A stretch of 64,000 nt of DNA, taken from contig NZ_ACQA01000001.1 of the NCBI RefSeq assembly GCF_000182645.1, positions 2,422,001 to 2,486,000 of the forward strand. The letters are read 5' to 3'. Under the pieces are notes generated by a model. It did not search any database. It was given only the letters and a program-made list of their open reading frames with translations, and had not been told where the DNA came from. Shown here piece by piece: positions 9,551 through 18,583 of this stretch. The DNA comes from Brucella intermedia LMG 3301. GTDB lineage: Bacteria; Pseudomonadota; Alphaproteobacteria; Rhizobiales; Rhizobiaceae. The first letter of the stretch is position 1. Each line of letters opens with the position of its first letter. Made by a program: the position numbers and the translations under genes.

Positions 9551-10714
9551 ATGCCAGTGCTGAATCGTGCCGTTGAATCGCAAGCGGAAATTGCCGCATG
9601 GCGGCGAAAACTGCACCAGAATCCCGAACTTCTCTATGACGTGCACGAAACCGCAAAATTTGTCGCCGAAAAGCTCACCTCCTTCGGTTGCGATCATGTG
9701 GAAACCGGCGTCGGCCGCACCGGCGTGGTCGGCATCATAAAGGGACGGCACGGCGACGGCCCCGCCATCGGCCTGCGCGCCGACATGGATGCGCTGCCCA
9801 TAACTGAAACGAGCGGCGTGGAATGGGCCTCGCAAAATCCGGGCAAGGCGCATTCCTGCGGCCATGACGGACACACCTCCATGCTGCTCGGCGCGGCGCA
9901 ATATCTGGCGGAGACCCGCAATTTCCGCGGCTCGGTGGCCCTTCTGTTCCAGCCTGCCGAAGAAGGCGGCGCCGGTGGCCTCGCTATGGTCGAGGACGGC
10001 GTGATGGACCGTTTCAGCATTTCGGAAGTCTATGGCGTCCACAACATGCCGGGCCTGCCGGTCGGACAATTCGCGATGCGAAAAGGCCCGATCATGGCGG
10101 CGACCGATGAATTCGATCTCTTCATCAGCGGGCGCGGCGGCCATGCGGCACAGCCGCACCGCACCATCGACCCGATCCTGGCCGGTTCGCAGCTCATGAT
10201 CGCCTTGCAGGGCATCGTGTCGCGCAATACCGATCCGCTCGATTCGCTCGTGATCTCGGTGACGAAGTTCATCGCAGGCGAGGCTTACAATGTGATCCCG
10301 GAAAAGGCGACGCTTTCCGGCACGGTGCGCACGCTCAAGAAGGAAACCCGCGCCTTTGCCGAACGCCGCATCCGCGAAGCCGCCGCCGGTATCGCAGCAG
10401 CCACTGGCGCTGAAATCACCGTGCGCTACAAGAACAATTATCCGGTCACCTTCAACCACGATGCGCAGACGGAGTTTGCCGCCCGCGTCGCAGGCTCGGT
10501 TGCAGGCGAAGGCAAGGTGGACGAGAATGTCGAGCCGATGATGGCGGCGGAAGATTTTTCCTACATGCTGGAAGCGCGCCCCGGCGCCTATATCTTCCTC
10601 GGCAATGGCGACACGCCCGGCCTTCACCACCCGGCCTATGACTTCAACGACGACGCCATTCCCTATGGCGTCAGCTATTTCGCATCATTGGTGGAAACGG
10701 CGCTTGCCGCCTGA
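9551..10714 (+). CDS. M20 family amidohydrolase (hippurate hydrolase-like)
   Basis: A cytoplasmic dinuclear metal amidohydrolase of the M20D type, which removes acyl groups from amino acids. The motifs RADMDALP, HSCGHDGHTSMLLGAA, the glutamate pair in QPAEEGGAGG and the dimerisation domain HAAQPHRTIDPI are all present. From ATG 9551 it is 387 aa, the normal length. The frame extends upstream to 9470 without family sequence. HipO, IAA-amino acid hydrolase and N-acyl-L-amino acid amidohydrolase are equally good names. It stands alone between a divergent dac gene and the tRNA. Confidence 0.92.
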   Translation: MPVLNRAVESQAEIAAWRRKLHQNPELLYDVHETAKFVAEKLTSFGCDHVETGVGRTGVVGIIKGRHGDGPAIGLRADMDALPITETSGVEWASQNPGKAHSCGHDGHTSMLLGAAQYLAETRNFRGSVALLFQPAEEGGAGGLAMVEDGVMDRFSISEVYGVHNMPGLPVGQFAMRKGPIMAATDEFDLFISGRGGHAAQPHRTIDPILAGSQLMIALQGIVSRNTDPLDSLVISVTKFIAGEAYNVIPEKATLSGTVRTLKKETRAFAERRIREAAAGIAAATGAEITVRYKNNYPVTFNHDAQTEFAARVAGSVAGEGKVDENVEPMMAAEDFSYMLEARPGAYIFLGNGDTPGLHHPAYDFNDDAIPYGVSYFASLVETALAA

Positions 10715-10733
10715 AACGGAATAAATCCGCCTT

Positions 10734-10752
10734 CCCCGCTTTTTGCGGGGTT
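10734..10752 (+). terminator. Weak hairpin after the M20 amidohydrolase gene
   Basis: CCCCGC pairs with GCGGGG around five T's, 20 bp after the stop. There is no clear T run afterwards, so the terminator call is tentative. Confidence 0.35.
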
Positions 10753-10828
10753 GGCGACCGACTTGAAAAACAGTATGTGTCTGAAAGCGTTCACGATGCC
10801 GGAATCAACGGCACAATGCGCATCGGTT

Positions 10829-10905
10829 GGTCCCGTAGCTCAGTAGGATAGAGCGACAGATTCCTAATCTGTAGGTCACAGGTTCGATTCCTGTCGGGAT
10901 CACCA
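10829..10905 (+). tRNA. tRNA-Arg (anticodon CCT)
   Basis: The 77-nt gene folds as a cloverleaf. Acceptor GGTCCCG pairs with CGGGATC with one G-T pair. The anticodon arm is ACAGA-TTCCTAA-TCTGT, placing CCT at positions 34-36, and the T arm is ACAGG-TTCGATT-CCTGT. The discriminator A and CCA are encoded. It reads AGG arginine codons. tRNA genes of this kind are common integration sites, and the next gene is AT-rich. Confidence 0.97.
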
Positions 10906-11052
10906 CCGAAATCAAGCGTTAATTTTGTGCAATGTTGCAAGTGAATGGTGAGCGCTTTCATAGGTTCGCACTGGATCATGCTACATCGACGCAACAAGGT
11001 TTGACGTTTCAGCCTTGTTCTGCAAGTTCTCTGAGAAGAACAAGGGGGAAGG

Positions 11053-11532
11053 ATGGGAAATGATCTGCCGTACTACATTCGAATCGTTGCGGCTCTCGGT
11101 CCGCTTTTGATAGGTCTTTACGTAGCTTATGTTGCGTGGCGACAATGGCGCACAGCTCGAGACAAAATAATATTAGATATTTTTGATAAACGGTTTGCTG
11201 TCTTTATGGATGTCCGGCGCTTAGCTAGCATTTACCTCCAAATGACTGAGATACCAGAAAACGAAGCTTCTCTTCCAAACGAGATCGTTGCCAAAGGCCG
11301 TTTTCTATTTGGAGAAGATGTAAACATTATTCTCAACGAGATTTATCAACTTAGCTACCAAGCACAGCATGACTATAACGCTAGGAGAAAAATAACTGAG
11401 AAGCTAAACGAATTTGTTGAGGTCGCCGAAGCCTACATGCTTATCGACGCGAAAAGAAATCGATCATGGGCTGAATGGTTCAATGAAATAGTATCAGCGA
11501 CGCTTAAGCTCCGATGCAGAAAACGCCAATAA
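11053..11532 (+). CDS. AT-rich orphan membrane protein, unknown function
   Basis: A 159-aa protein with one N-terminal membrane helix at about residues 9-27 followed by a basic, amphipathic cytoplasmic part (WRQWRTARDKIILDIFDKRFAVF). I recall this helix-plus-LDxFDxRFxVF layout in many hypothetical proteins of accessory islands, but no function is assigned. Base and codon use differ from the neighbours: many AAA, ATA, TTA and AAT codons, unlike the GC-rich genes on both sides. Its place 147 bp after a tRNA gene fits horizontal gain. AGGGGGAAGG just before ATG 11053 is a strong ribosome binding site. Confidence 0.7.
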   Translation: MGNDLPYYIRIVAALGPLLIGLYVAYVAWRQWRTARDKIILDIFDKRFAVFMDVRRLASIYLQMTEIPENEASLPNEIVAKGRFLFGEDVNIILNEIYQLSYQAQHDYNARRKITEKLNEFVEVAEAYMLIDAKRNRSWAEWFNEIVSATLKLRCRKRQ

Positions 11533-11716
11533 TGGCAGCATCATAAAGGGCACCCCTTTTACTCAAGACCCAGTACAAGGTTAGTCAGACTGATCAGATC
11601 CTAAATCGCTCTCCGTACATCCGCCAGCTTCATATCTATTGGTTCGCCGGTATGGTGGTTTTTCCTCTTCGTCTGAGCGCAAAATGCGCCCGTTGCAGAC
11701 TGGAACCAAAACCGCG

Positions 11717-12481
11717 CTATCCCTCATACGGCCAGTTGGCCTGCGAGAAGACGCCGCCATCGACCCAGATGGTCTGGCCGGTGACGAACCGTGCCGCGTC
11801 GGAGGCAAAAAACAGGACAGGGCCGGAAATGTCCTCCGGCGTTCCCACCCTGCGCAGCGGCGTGATGCGGGCCCAGGTGCCCGCATAGTCGGGCTGCTCT
11901 TCGGCCGTCCGCTCATTGAGGATCGCACCCGGCGCAACGCAATTCACCCGGATGCCGTGCGGCCCGAGCTCCACCGCCGAAGCCTTGGTGAACTGCTCTA
12001 TCCCGCCCTTCGATGCCGTGTAGGAAACGAGCCTGGGAAAAGCGAGCTTGTTGCAGCCGGAGCCGATATTGACGATGGCGCCGTCCTTGTCCGCCTCCAC
12101 CATGCGCCTGGCAGCGGCCTGCGTATTGAGGAAACAGCCTTTCAGATTGGTGCGGATGACATCGTCCCACCCCTCTTCGGAAAGTTCCAGCAAGGGCGCC
12201 CAGGTCTGGATGCCCGCATTGTTGACCAGCACGTCCGGCGCATCGCCGAACCAGTCGCAAACCTCGTCGAAAAAGCTTTCGACCTCGACGCGCCGTCCGA
12301 CATCGCAGCCGAGCCCCAGCGCCTGACCGCCAGCCTCCTCAATGGCTTCCACGAGCGATTGCGCAGCTTCGTCGTCGTGCCTGTAGCTGAACGCCACCGT
12401 GTAGCCCGCTTCCGCAAAGGCGGAGACAAGATGCCTCCCGATGCCGGTGCTGCCTCCCGTCACGACTGCGAATTCACCCAT
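11717..12481 (-). CDS. SDR family NAD(P)-dependent oxidoreductase
   Basis: A classical short-chain dehydrogenase of 254 aa. It has the cofactor motif TGGSTGIGR (about residues 8-16), NNAG, the catalytic Ser in NIGSGCNKL, and YTASKGG with catalytic Tyr and Lys. It ends with WVDGG typical of glucose 1-dehydrogenase-like and 3-oxoacyl reductase-like members. The start at 12481 is preceded by GGAGGGAG at good spacing. The substrate is unknown. It is divergent from the GFA-fold gene, with 107 bp between. Confidence 0.88.
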   Translation of the reverse strand: MGEFAVVTGGSTGIGRHLVSAFAEAGYTVAFSYRHDDEAAQSLVEAIEEAGGQALGLGCDVGRRVEVESFFDEVCDWFGDAPDVLVNNAGIQTWAPLLELSEEGWDDVIRTNLKGCFLNTQAAARRMVEADKDGAIVNIGSGCNKLAFPRLVSYTASKGGIEQFTKASAVELGPHGIRVNCVAPGAILNERTAEEQPDYAGTWARITPLRRVGTPEDISGPVLFFASDAARFVTGQTIWVDGGVFSQANWPYEG

Positions 12482-12588
12482 GGCCAACTCCCTCCCGGAT
12501 ATATTTCCCGCACCGAATTTAATCGGTTTTCGGCAGTGGTAAACCGGCAAAAAACAAAATAGCCTTCGTGCAAATGCGAGGTGAGAAA

Positions 12589-13026
12589 ATGAATCCCGAT
12601 ATCAAGGAAACCAATGGCGCGTGCCACTGCGGCACCGTGCGTTTTCGCGTCAGATTATCCAACGGCCTGCATTCCGCGCGGCGCTGCACCTGCTCCTATT
12701 GCCGGATGCGCGGGGCCGTCGCCGTTTCGGCCGATCTGGACGGGCTGGAAATTCTCGAAGGCGAGGATGCGCTGACGCTCTATCAGTTCAATACCCGCGT
12801 GGCGAAACACTATTTCTGCTCGAAATGCGGCATCTACACCTTCCACCAGCGCCGCTCCAATCCGCGCCAGTACGGCGTGAACGCGGCCTGTCTGGAAGGC
12901 GTGTCGCCATTCGATTTCGCGGCCGTCGCGGTGAGTGATGGCGTCAACCACCCATCCGACAACCCGAACCGGAAAGGCTCGGGCGTGGTGGGCTATCTGC
13001 GCTTCGAGCCGGTCGAAAACGATTAG
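12589..13026 (+). CDS. GFA/CENP-V domain zinc protein
   Basis: A 145-aa protein of the Gfa-like carbon-sulfur lyase fold. Zinc ligands are visible in GACHCGTVRF, CTCSYCRMRG and FCSKCGIYTFH. The founding member was thought to activate glutathione and formaldehyde; most members have unknown substrates. ATG 12589 has GAGGTGAG just upstream; ATG 12574 is an in-frame alternative. Its TAG stop is the first part of a dispersed repeat copy (13024-13080). Confidence 0.87.
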   Translation: MNPDIKETNGACHCGTVRFRVRLSNGLHSARRCTCSYCRMRGAVAVSADLDGLEILEGEDALTLYQFNTRVAKHYFCSKCGIYTFHQRRSNPRQYGVNAACLEGVSPFDFAAVAVSDGVNHPSDNPNRKGSGVVGYLRFEPVEND

Positions 13027-13080
13027 AGCATTTCCAGCAAAATTGTGAAACGTCCACGCGAGGAAATCAGTTCACTGGAC
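13024..13080. repeat. Dispersed GAGCATTTCC repeat, copy 1
   Basis: The block starts with TAGAGCATTTCC, uses that TAG as the stop of the GFA gene, and runs through GAAATCAGTTCACTGGAC. It is nearly identical, over about 56 bp, to the copy after dnaQ at 47021-47078. A GC-rich tail to about 13160 has no gene. Confidence 0.75.
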
Positions 13081-13164
13081 GTTCCGCAACGCGGGCACCG
13101 CCTGCGGCGAAAAACAGTCAAAAACCCGGAGCGGGATGGCGATTCCGCTTTAGGATGTTTCGGT

Positions 13165-14799
13165 CTAGCGTCCGATCACTCTGCGTGCGTTGCGCTCCCA
13201 GGAAAAGACGACCGGCGGCAGCGGGTCGAGGCCGCGAATAATGTCCGCGCACTTTTCGCCGATCATGATGGTCGGCGCATTGGTGTTGCAGGAAGGAACG
13301 CGCGGCATGATCGAGCTGTCGCACACCCGCAAGCCCTGGAGACCGCGCACTTTCAGATCGAGATCGACAACCGCCATCGCGTCGGTTCCCATCTTGCAGG
13401 TGCCGACCGGATGGTGATCGGTCTTGGCATTGGCGCAGGCATAATCGAACAGGTCATCATCGGTGACCACTTTCGGCCCCGGCAGGCGCTCGGCCATGAC
13501 ATAGGGTTTCAGTGCGTCCTGCTGCATGATTTCGCGGGCGATCTTCAGGCCCTCCAGCGACATTTTGCGATCATGCGGGTCGCTCCAGTAATTGGGATCG
13601 ATCAGCGGCGCCGCAGCCGGATCGCTGGAAGCAAGCCGCACCGTTCCGCGCGAGCGCGGATGCAGATAGGCGGAATTGAGCGTCACGCCGGCATTCTTGA
13701 GCTTTTCGACGCCGGCTTCGATGCCCGAACCAAGCCCCAGATGAAACTGTATATCCGGTGAGCGCGCATCCGGGTCCGCATACCAGAAGCCGCCGGTTTC
13801 AAACAGGCTCGACGCCACCGGGCCGGAGCGCAGCAATATATATTGCAGGCCCGCGCCAAGCGTGCGGTGCAGTTTCGCCACGCCGTCATAGGTATGATCG
13901 CCGGTGCATTCGGCAATGACAAACAGGTCGAGGTGATCCTGCATGTTTTCGCCCACGCCGGGCAGATCGTGCTTCACGCCAACGCCCACCTTTTTCAGAT
14001 GATCGGCAGGGCCGATGCCCGATTGCAGCAGGAGTTTCGGCGAGCCGATCGCGCCGGACGCAACGATCACCTCACGGCCTGCCCGCAGGGTCTCGCCGCT
14101 CATCAGCGTGACGCCGGTGACCAGTGTCTTTTCCAGCTCGATGTTGGCTACCTGCGCATTCATGCGCACGGTAAGATTTTTGCGATCCCTGATCGGCGCG
14201 AGATAGGCAAGCGAGGCCGAAGAGCGGCGGCGGTCACGTTGTGTGAGTTGATAAAAACCGACGCCCGCCTGCTCGCGCCCGTTGAAATCCGGATTATAGG
14301 GAATCCCAAGTTCCTGCCCCGCACGGATATAGGCATCGCAGATCGGCAGCGGTGCGGAAGGCATCGAAACGCCAAGCGGCCCGCCATAGGAATGATAATC
14401 GTCGTTGAAACGCTGATTGTCTTCGGCGCGTTTGAAATAGGGCAGCACATGGCGATAGTCCCAGCCGGTGCAGCCATCCTCGCCCGCCCACAGATCATAA
14501 TCGGCGGCATTGCCGCGCGTATAGATCTGCGCATTGATCGAGGAGCCGCCGCCGATGACTTTCGCCTGCGTATAGCGCAGCACGCGGTTTTTCAGGTGCT
14601 TCTGCGGAACGGTTTCAAAACCCCAGCTGGCCACGCCCTTAGTCATTTTGGCAAAACCGGCAGGCATGTGAAACAGCGGATTCCAGTCGCTTCCGCCCGC
14701 TTCCAGCAGCAGCACTTTTACGGACGCATCTTCGCTCAAGCGATTGGCGAGAACGCAACCAGCAGGCCCGCCACCCACGATGATATAATCGTATTCCAT
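13165..14799 (-). CDS. GMC family oxidoreductase (choline dehydrogenase-like)
   Basis: An FAD-dependent alcohol/sugar oxidase or dehydrogenase of 544 aa. The N-terminal FAD-binding motif is GGGPAGCVLANRLSE, followed by the GMC signature GGGSSINAQIYTRG. The C-terminal catalytic region has HHPVGTCKMG and the His/Asn part in MPRVPSCNTNAPTIMIGEK. ATG 14799 gives the usual N-terminus (MEYDYIIVGGG). It is the last gene of the minus-strand catabolic operon, 10 bp after the SDR gene. The substrate is not choline by context, since no bet genes are nearby; a sugar or polyol is the likely class. Confidence 0.9.
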   Translation of the reverse strand: MEYDYIIVGGGPAGCVLANRLSEDASVKVLLLEAGGSDWNPLFHMPAGFAKMTKGVASWGFETVPQKHLKNRVLRYTQAKVIGGGSSINAQIYTRGNAADYDLWAGEDGCTGWDYRHVLPYFKRAEDNQRFNDDYHSYGGPLGVSMPSAPLPICDAYIRAGQELGIPYNPDFNGREQAGVGFYQLTQRDRRRSSASLAYLAPIRDRKNLTVRMNAQVANIELEKTLVTGVTLMSGETLRAGREVIVASGAIGSPKLLLQSGIGPADHLKKVGVGVKHDLPGVGENMQDHLDLFVIAECTGDHTYDGVAKLHRTLGAGLQYILLRSGPVASSLFETGGFWYADPDARSPDIQFHLGLGSGIEAGVEKLKNAGVTLNSAYLHPRSRGTVRLASSDPAAAPLIDPNYWSDPHDRKMSLEGLKIAREIMQQDALKPYVMAERLPGPKVVTDDDLFDYACANAKTDHHPVGTCKMGTDAMAVVDLDLKVRGLQGLRVCDSSIMPRVPSCNTNAPTIMIGEKCADIIRGLDPLPPVVFSWERNARRVIGR

Positions 14800-14809
14800 C
14801 GCCCTACCT

Positions 14810-15574
14810 CTACAGTTTTGCAATCGACAGGCCGCCATCGGCATTGATTGCCGAACCCGTCGCAAAGATGAAATCGCCACCGGCAAGCCCGGCAACAATC
14901 GCGCCGACATCGCCCGCCTCGCCCCAGCGCTTCATCGGCACTAACCCACCTTCAATCAGCCCGTCATAACGCTCTGCGACCTTTGCCGTCATATCCGTGC
15001 GGATAATGCCGGGCCGCACCTCGAACACGCCGATCCGCGCTTCGGCAAGCCGCAGCGCCAGCCCCTGCACGAAGGCGGTCAGCCCCGCCTTGCTGATGCA
15101 GTAATCAAGCCGTTCCGGCGACGTCATCACGGACGAAACGGAGCTGATGGTTATGATGCTGCGCGGAAACTGCACCTCATTTGCCGCCAGCATGGCTTTC
15201 ACGACTGCCTGCGTGAAAAACACCGTGCCCCGCAGGTTCACATCCATGATCGTGTCAAAATTTTCAGGCTTCAGCCTCAGAAAATCGCCGCGCTCGACCG
15301 AACCCATGCCCGCATTGTTGACCAGACAATCAATGCCGCCAAATTCCTTCATCACCGCGGCAACCGTCGCCTCATGTTTTCCAACAGCTGCAAGATCGCT
15401 TTCAAGAAAGACCACCTTTCCGCCCAGCGCCCGCAATTCATGAATGACGGCATCGTCACGCTCGCGGTCGGTGATCGCCAGATCGAAACCCTTGGCGGCG
15501 AGCGTGCGGGCGATGCCAAGCCCGATCCCGCGCCGCCCGCCAGTCACCAGTGCCACAGGTCTTTGACGGCTCAT
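14810..15574 (-). CDS. SDR family oxidoreductase (3-ketoacyl-ACP reductase-like)
   Basis: A 254-aa short-chain dehydrogenase. The cofactor loop is TGGRRGIGLGIA, then NNAG, the catalytic Ser in ITISSVSS, YCISKAGL with catalytic Tyr and Lys, and a C-terminal INADGG. Its ATG overlaps the stop of the preceding GMC gene as ATGA, showing translational coupling. It would interconvert an alcohol and a ketone in this pathway. Exact substrate unknown. Confidence 0.9.
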   Translation of the reverse strand: MSRQRPVALVTGGRRGIGLGIARTLAAKGFDLAITDRERDDAVIHELRALGGKVVFLESDLAAVGKHEATVAAVMKEFGGIDCLVNNAGMGSVERGDFLRLKPENFDTIMDVNLRGTVFFTQAVVKAMLAANEVQFPRSIITISSVSSVMTSPERLDYCISKAGLTAFVQGLALRLAEARIGVFEVRPGIIRTDMTAKVAERYDGLIEGGLVPMKRWGEAGDVGAIVAGLAGGDFIFATGSAINADGGLSIAKL

Positions 15575-17065
15575 GCCAGTACCCCCGCTTGAATGTGATC
15601 AGCGACGCGCAAGGCCTGCGCGGCAATGGTCAGCGCCGGATTGACCGCCGCCGATGTCGGCAGAAACGACGCATCGACCACATGGAGATTGGGGTGGTCG
15701 TAGGCGCGGCACCAGGGATCAAGCGGCGCTGTCGCCGGATCATTGCCGATGCGCACCGTGCCGCATTGATGCGACGGCGTGCGCCGGTCAAACGCCCGCG
15801 ACAGCACCACCGGGAAACCCGCCTGCCTGAGAGCTGATTTGAGCTTATCAACCAGCATCAGATGCGCCTTCCAGTTGGTGCGCACCCAATGCAGGACGAT
15901 GCGGTCGCCATCCACGCTCACGCGGCTTTCCGGCGAGGGCAGGTCTTCGCTCATCGCGTAGAAATCGATCGTGTGTCCGGCAATGCGGTGCAAAAGCCAT
16001 TCCGGCACACGGGGCATGTTGGATTTCAGGATCGCGCCCGATACACGGCCCAGCAATTGTACATTGCCGAGCGGTGGCCCGCCTGCCCCATCCGACAGAT
16101 AGTAATCGTTGAAGCCGAATGTCTTCTGATAGACGCTGTCATTGCGATAGCGTGGGTCGAAAGCGATCACCGCGCTGGAATTATGGTTCATGAAATTGCG
16201 GCCAACCTGATCGGAACTGTTCGCCAGCCCCGAACGCAGCAGGATTGCCGCCGACTGCACCGCACCCGCTGAAAGAATGACCAGCTTCGGCCGCAGAACC
16301 AACACTTCGCCATTCTTCACATAATGCACGGCAGTGATCGCCTTGCCGTCCGGGCCCAGCTTCCAGCCGCGTCACCCGCGCCGAGGTTTCCAGCCGGACA
16401 TTGCGATATTGGAGCGCCTGCGCAAGCGGGCAGCTTTCCGCATCCATCTTGCCATCATCGCAATTGGGATGCGCATCCCACGGCGTTTTTGCCTTGGCAA
16501 GCCAACGATCAATATCGACGCCAAGCGGCAGTGATGCCGGATGCAGGCCCGCCTTCTTCAGCCGCGCCCGCACATCGGCAATCGGGCGTTCATCGCGGAC
16601 AGCCGGATAAGGATAAACCTTTGAGTGATGCGGCTCAGTCGGGTCGTCGCCCAGTTCACCGCGCACCTGGAACAGTTCTTCCGCCTTGCAATACCATGGT
16701 TCCAGCACGTCATAGGCAAAGGGCCACGCCGGGGACACGCCCTCCAGATGCGCAAGCTCCTCAAAATCCTCACGCCGATAGCGGATCAGCACCGCGCCGA
16801 AGAATTTGGAATTGCCGCCGACATTGTAATAATTGCCGGGGTTGAACGGCGCGCCATTGGTCTCATACCAGAACTCTTGCGGACGAAAGAAACCGCGCTG
16901 GAAAATGGCGCGTGGATCGCGGTTTTCCGGCCTGTCCGGCAAGCGCTCCCCCGCTTCCAGAATGAGAATGTCGGCACCTGACGCAGCAAGTCCCGCGGCC
17001 ATGGTTGCGCCGCCGATACCCGATCCGATGATGACTATATCCGGCTGTCCTCCCAAAGCCGTCAC
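15571..17065 (-). pseudogene. GMC family oxidoreductase, frameshifted
   Basis: The frame from GTG 17065 encodes the FAD motif (IVIIGSGIGGATMAAGLA) and GMC features such as GGNSKFFGAVLIRYR, then leaves the family sequence after TRLEAGP. The rest (AITAVHYVKNGEV, VILSAGAVQSAAILLRS, SHQCGTVRIG and the C-terminal NPALTIAAQALR) continues in another frame to 15571. One extra base in GGGCCC at 16352-16357 explains it. Repaired, the protein is 497 aa and ordinary. The start lies 4 nt after the aldehyde dehydrogenase stop with AGGGAG as ribosome site. The break may be real decay or a sequence error. Both halves keep normal codon use, so any decay is recent. Confidence 0.85.
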
Positions 17066-17068
17066 TCC

Positions 17069-18583
17069 CTACTTTGCTTGCGGCATCCACCAGCCCGTCC
17101 GCGCACCGATATGCATGTTGAGCGTCTTGGTTTCGGTATAATCCTCCACCGCATGCCGCCCCAGCTCGCGGCCCAGACCCGACTGGCGATAGCCGCCGAA
17201 TGGCAGTTCCGGCGTGCCGTCCATGAAGGTGTTCATCCAGACAGTGCCCGCCCGCACCTTGCGGCCGATATTCATACAGGTGTCGAAATCACGGCTCCAC
17301 ACGCCTGCTGACAAGCCGTAATCGACCGCATTGGCAATGGAGATTGCCTCATCCACGCTATCGAAGGAAAGCACCGACAGAACCGGCCCGAACACTTCCT
17401 CACGCGCCACGGCCATATCCGCCTTCACGCCTGCAATGATGGTCGGCCCCATATATTGGCCAAGGCCCAGATCCAGAACATCGCCGCCATGGGCGATTGC
17501 GGCACCCGCCTTTCTGGCCTGATCGACATAGGCGCCGACCTTGGCGAGATGTTGCGGCGTGATGATCGCGCCAACCTGCGTGCTGACATCGAGCGGATCG
17601 CCAACGATCACCTTTTTCGACAGATCGGCCACCCGCTCGACAATCTCATCGACAATCGAGCGATGCACGATCAGCCGCGACCCGGCATTGCAGCATTCAC
17701 CCGCATTGAACCATGCGCCGAACACAGCCGCATCGATAAAGGCATCCATATCCGCATCCGGGAACAGGATTTGCGGATTTTTGCCGCCAAGCTCCAGCGA
17801 CACTTTTTTCAGCGTTTGCGCGGCATTGGCCATGGTCAGCTTGCCCACGCCCGTGGAGCCGGTGAACGACACCATATCGACTTGCGCGTGCGTGCTCATA
17901 TGCTGGCCGACATCGGCACCCGTTCCGGTGATGATGTTGACGACGCCGTCGGGAACCCCTGCCTCGGCCAGAATTTCGCCTAGCACCAGCGTCGAGCCGG
18001 AAGTCAGTTCCGAAGGCTTCACCACCGCCGTGCAGCCCGCAGCAAGCGCGAAAGGCAGCTTTTGGCCGACGATCAGGAACGGAAAATTCCACGGCGTGAT
18101 GATGGAGACAACGCCGATCGCCTCACGCAGCACGACGCCCAGAGTGCCATCGCCAAGCGTGTTGTAGCTTTCGCCATGCAGATCACGCGCGAGTGCGGCC
18201 GCATAGCGCCAGATGTCGACGGAACCGGCAATCTCGCCGCGCACCTGCGAAATTGGTTTGCCGGCTTCAATCGCATCGAGATAGGCAAGTTCTTCCGCCC
18301 GCGCCTCGATCAGATCGGCGGCTTTCAGCAGCACCAGCGAACGCTGCGAGGCCGTTTTGGAAGACCAGCGCCCATCGTCAAACGCCTTGCGCGCAGCCGC
18401 CACGGCGCGTTCCACATCGGCCTTGTTTCCCGCCGGATAACGGCTGACGGTAACGCCATGGCCGGGGGCCACGCGGTCAATCGTCTGGCCGCTCTCACTT
18501 TGCACCCATTTGCCATCGATCAGCATGGAGAATTCGCGGACTTCCAGCCCGGTCAACGGCTGCGGCTTTACGATCGTGCTCAT
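17069..18583 (-). CDS. NAD(P)-dependent aldehyde dehydrogenase
   Basis: An ALDH superfamily enzyme of 504 aa oxidising an aldehyde to its acid. It shows ITPWNFPF, the cofactor zone KPSELT, FTGSTGVGK, the general base in ELGGKNP, and catalytic Cys in FNAGECCNAGSR, with EEVFGPVLSV and PFGGYRQSGLG near the end. ATG 18583 has GAAGGGA upstream at a good distance; ATG 18589 is the alternative. It overlaps the end of the enoyl-CoA hydratase gene. In the operon it would feed an acid to the CoA-transferase. The specific aldehyde is unknown. Confidence 0.92.
   Translation of the reverse strand: MSTIVKPQPLTGLEVREFSMLIDGKWVQSESGQTIDRVAPGHGVTVSRYPAGNKADVERAVAAARKAFDDGRWSSKTASQRSLVLLKAADLIEARAEELAYLDAIEAGKPISQVRGEIAGSVDIWRYAAALARDLHGESYNTLGDGTLGVVLREAIGVVSIITPWNFPFLIVGQKLPFALAAGCTAVVKPSELTSGSTLVLGEILAEAGVPDGVVNIITGTGADVGQHMSTHAQVDMVSFTGSTGVGKLTMANAAQTLKKVSLELGGKNPQILFPDADMDAFIDAAVFGAWFNAGECCNAGSRLIVHRSIVDEIVERVADLSKKVIVGDPLDVSTQVGAIITPQHLAKVGAYVDQARKAGAAIAHGGDVLDLGLGQYMGPTIIAGVKADMAVAREEVFGPVLSVLSFDSVDEAISIANAVDYGLSAGVWSRDFDTCMNIGRKVRAGTVWMNTFMDGTPELPFGGYRQSGLGRELGRHAVEDYTETKTLNMHIGARTGWWMPQAK

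Noticed and set aside
10906..11716. Attachment-site repeat of the tRNA-Arg 3' end
   Set aside because: I looked for a second copy of the T-arm and acceptor sequence downstream and found none.
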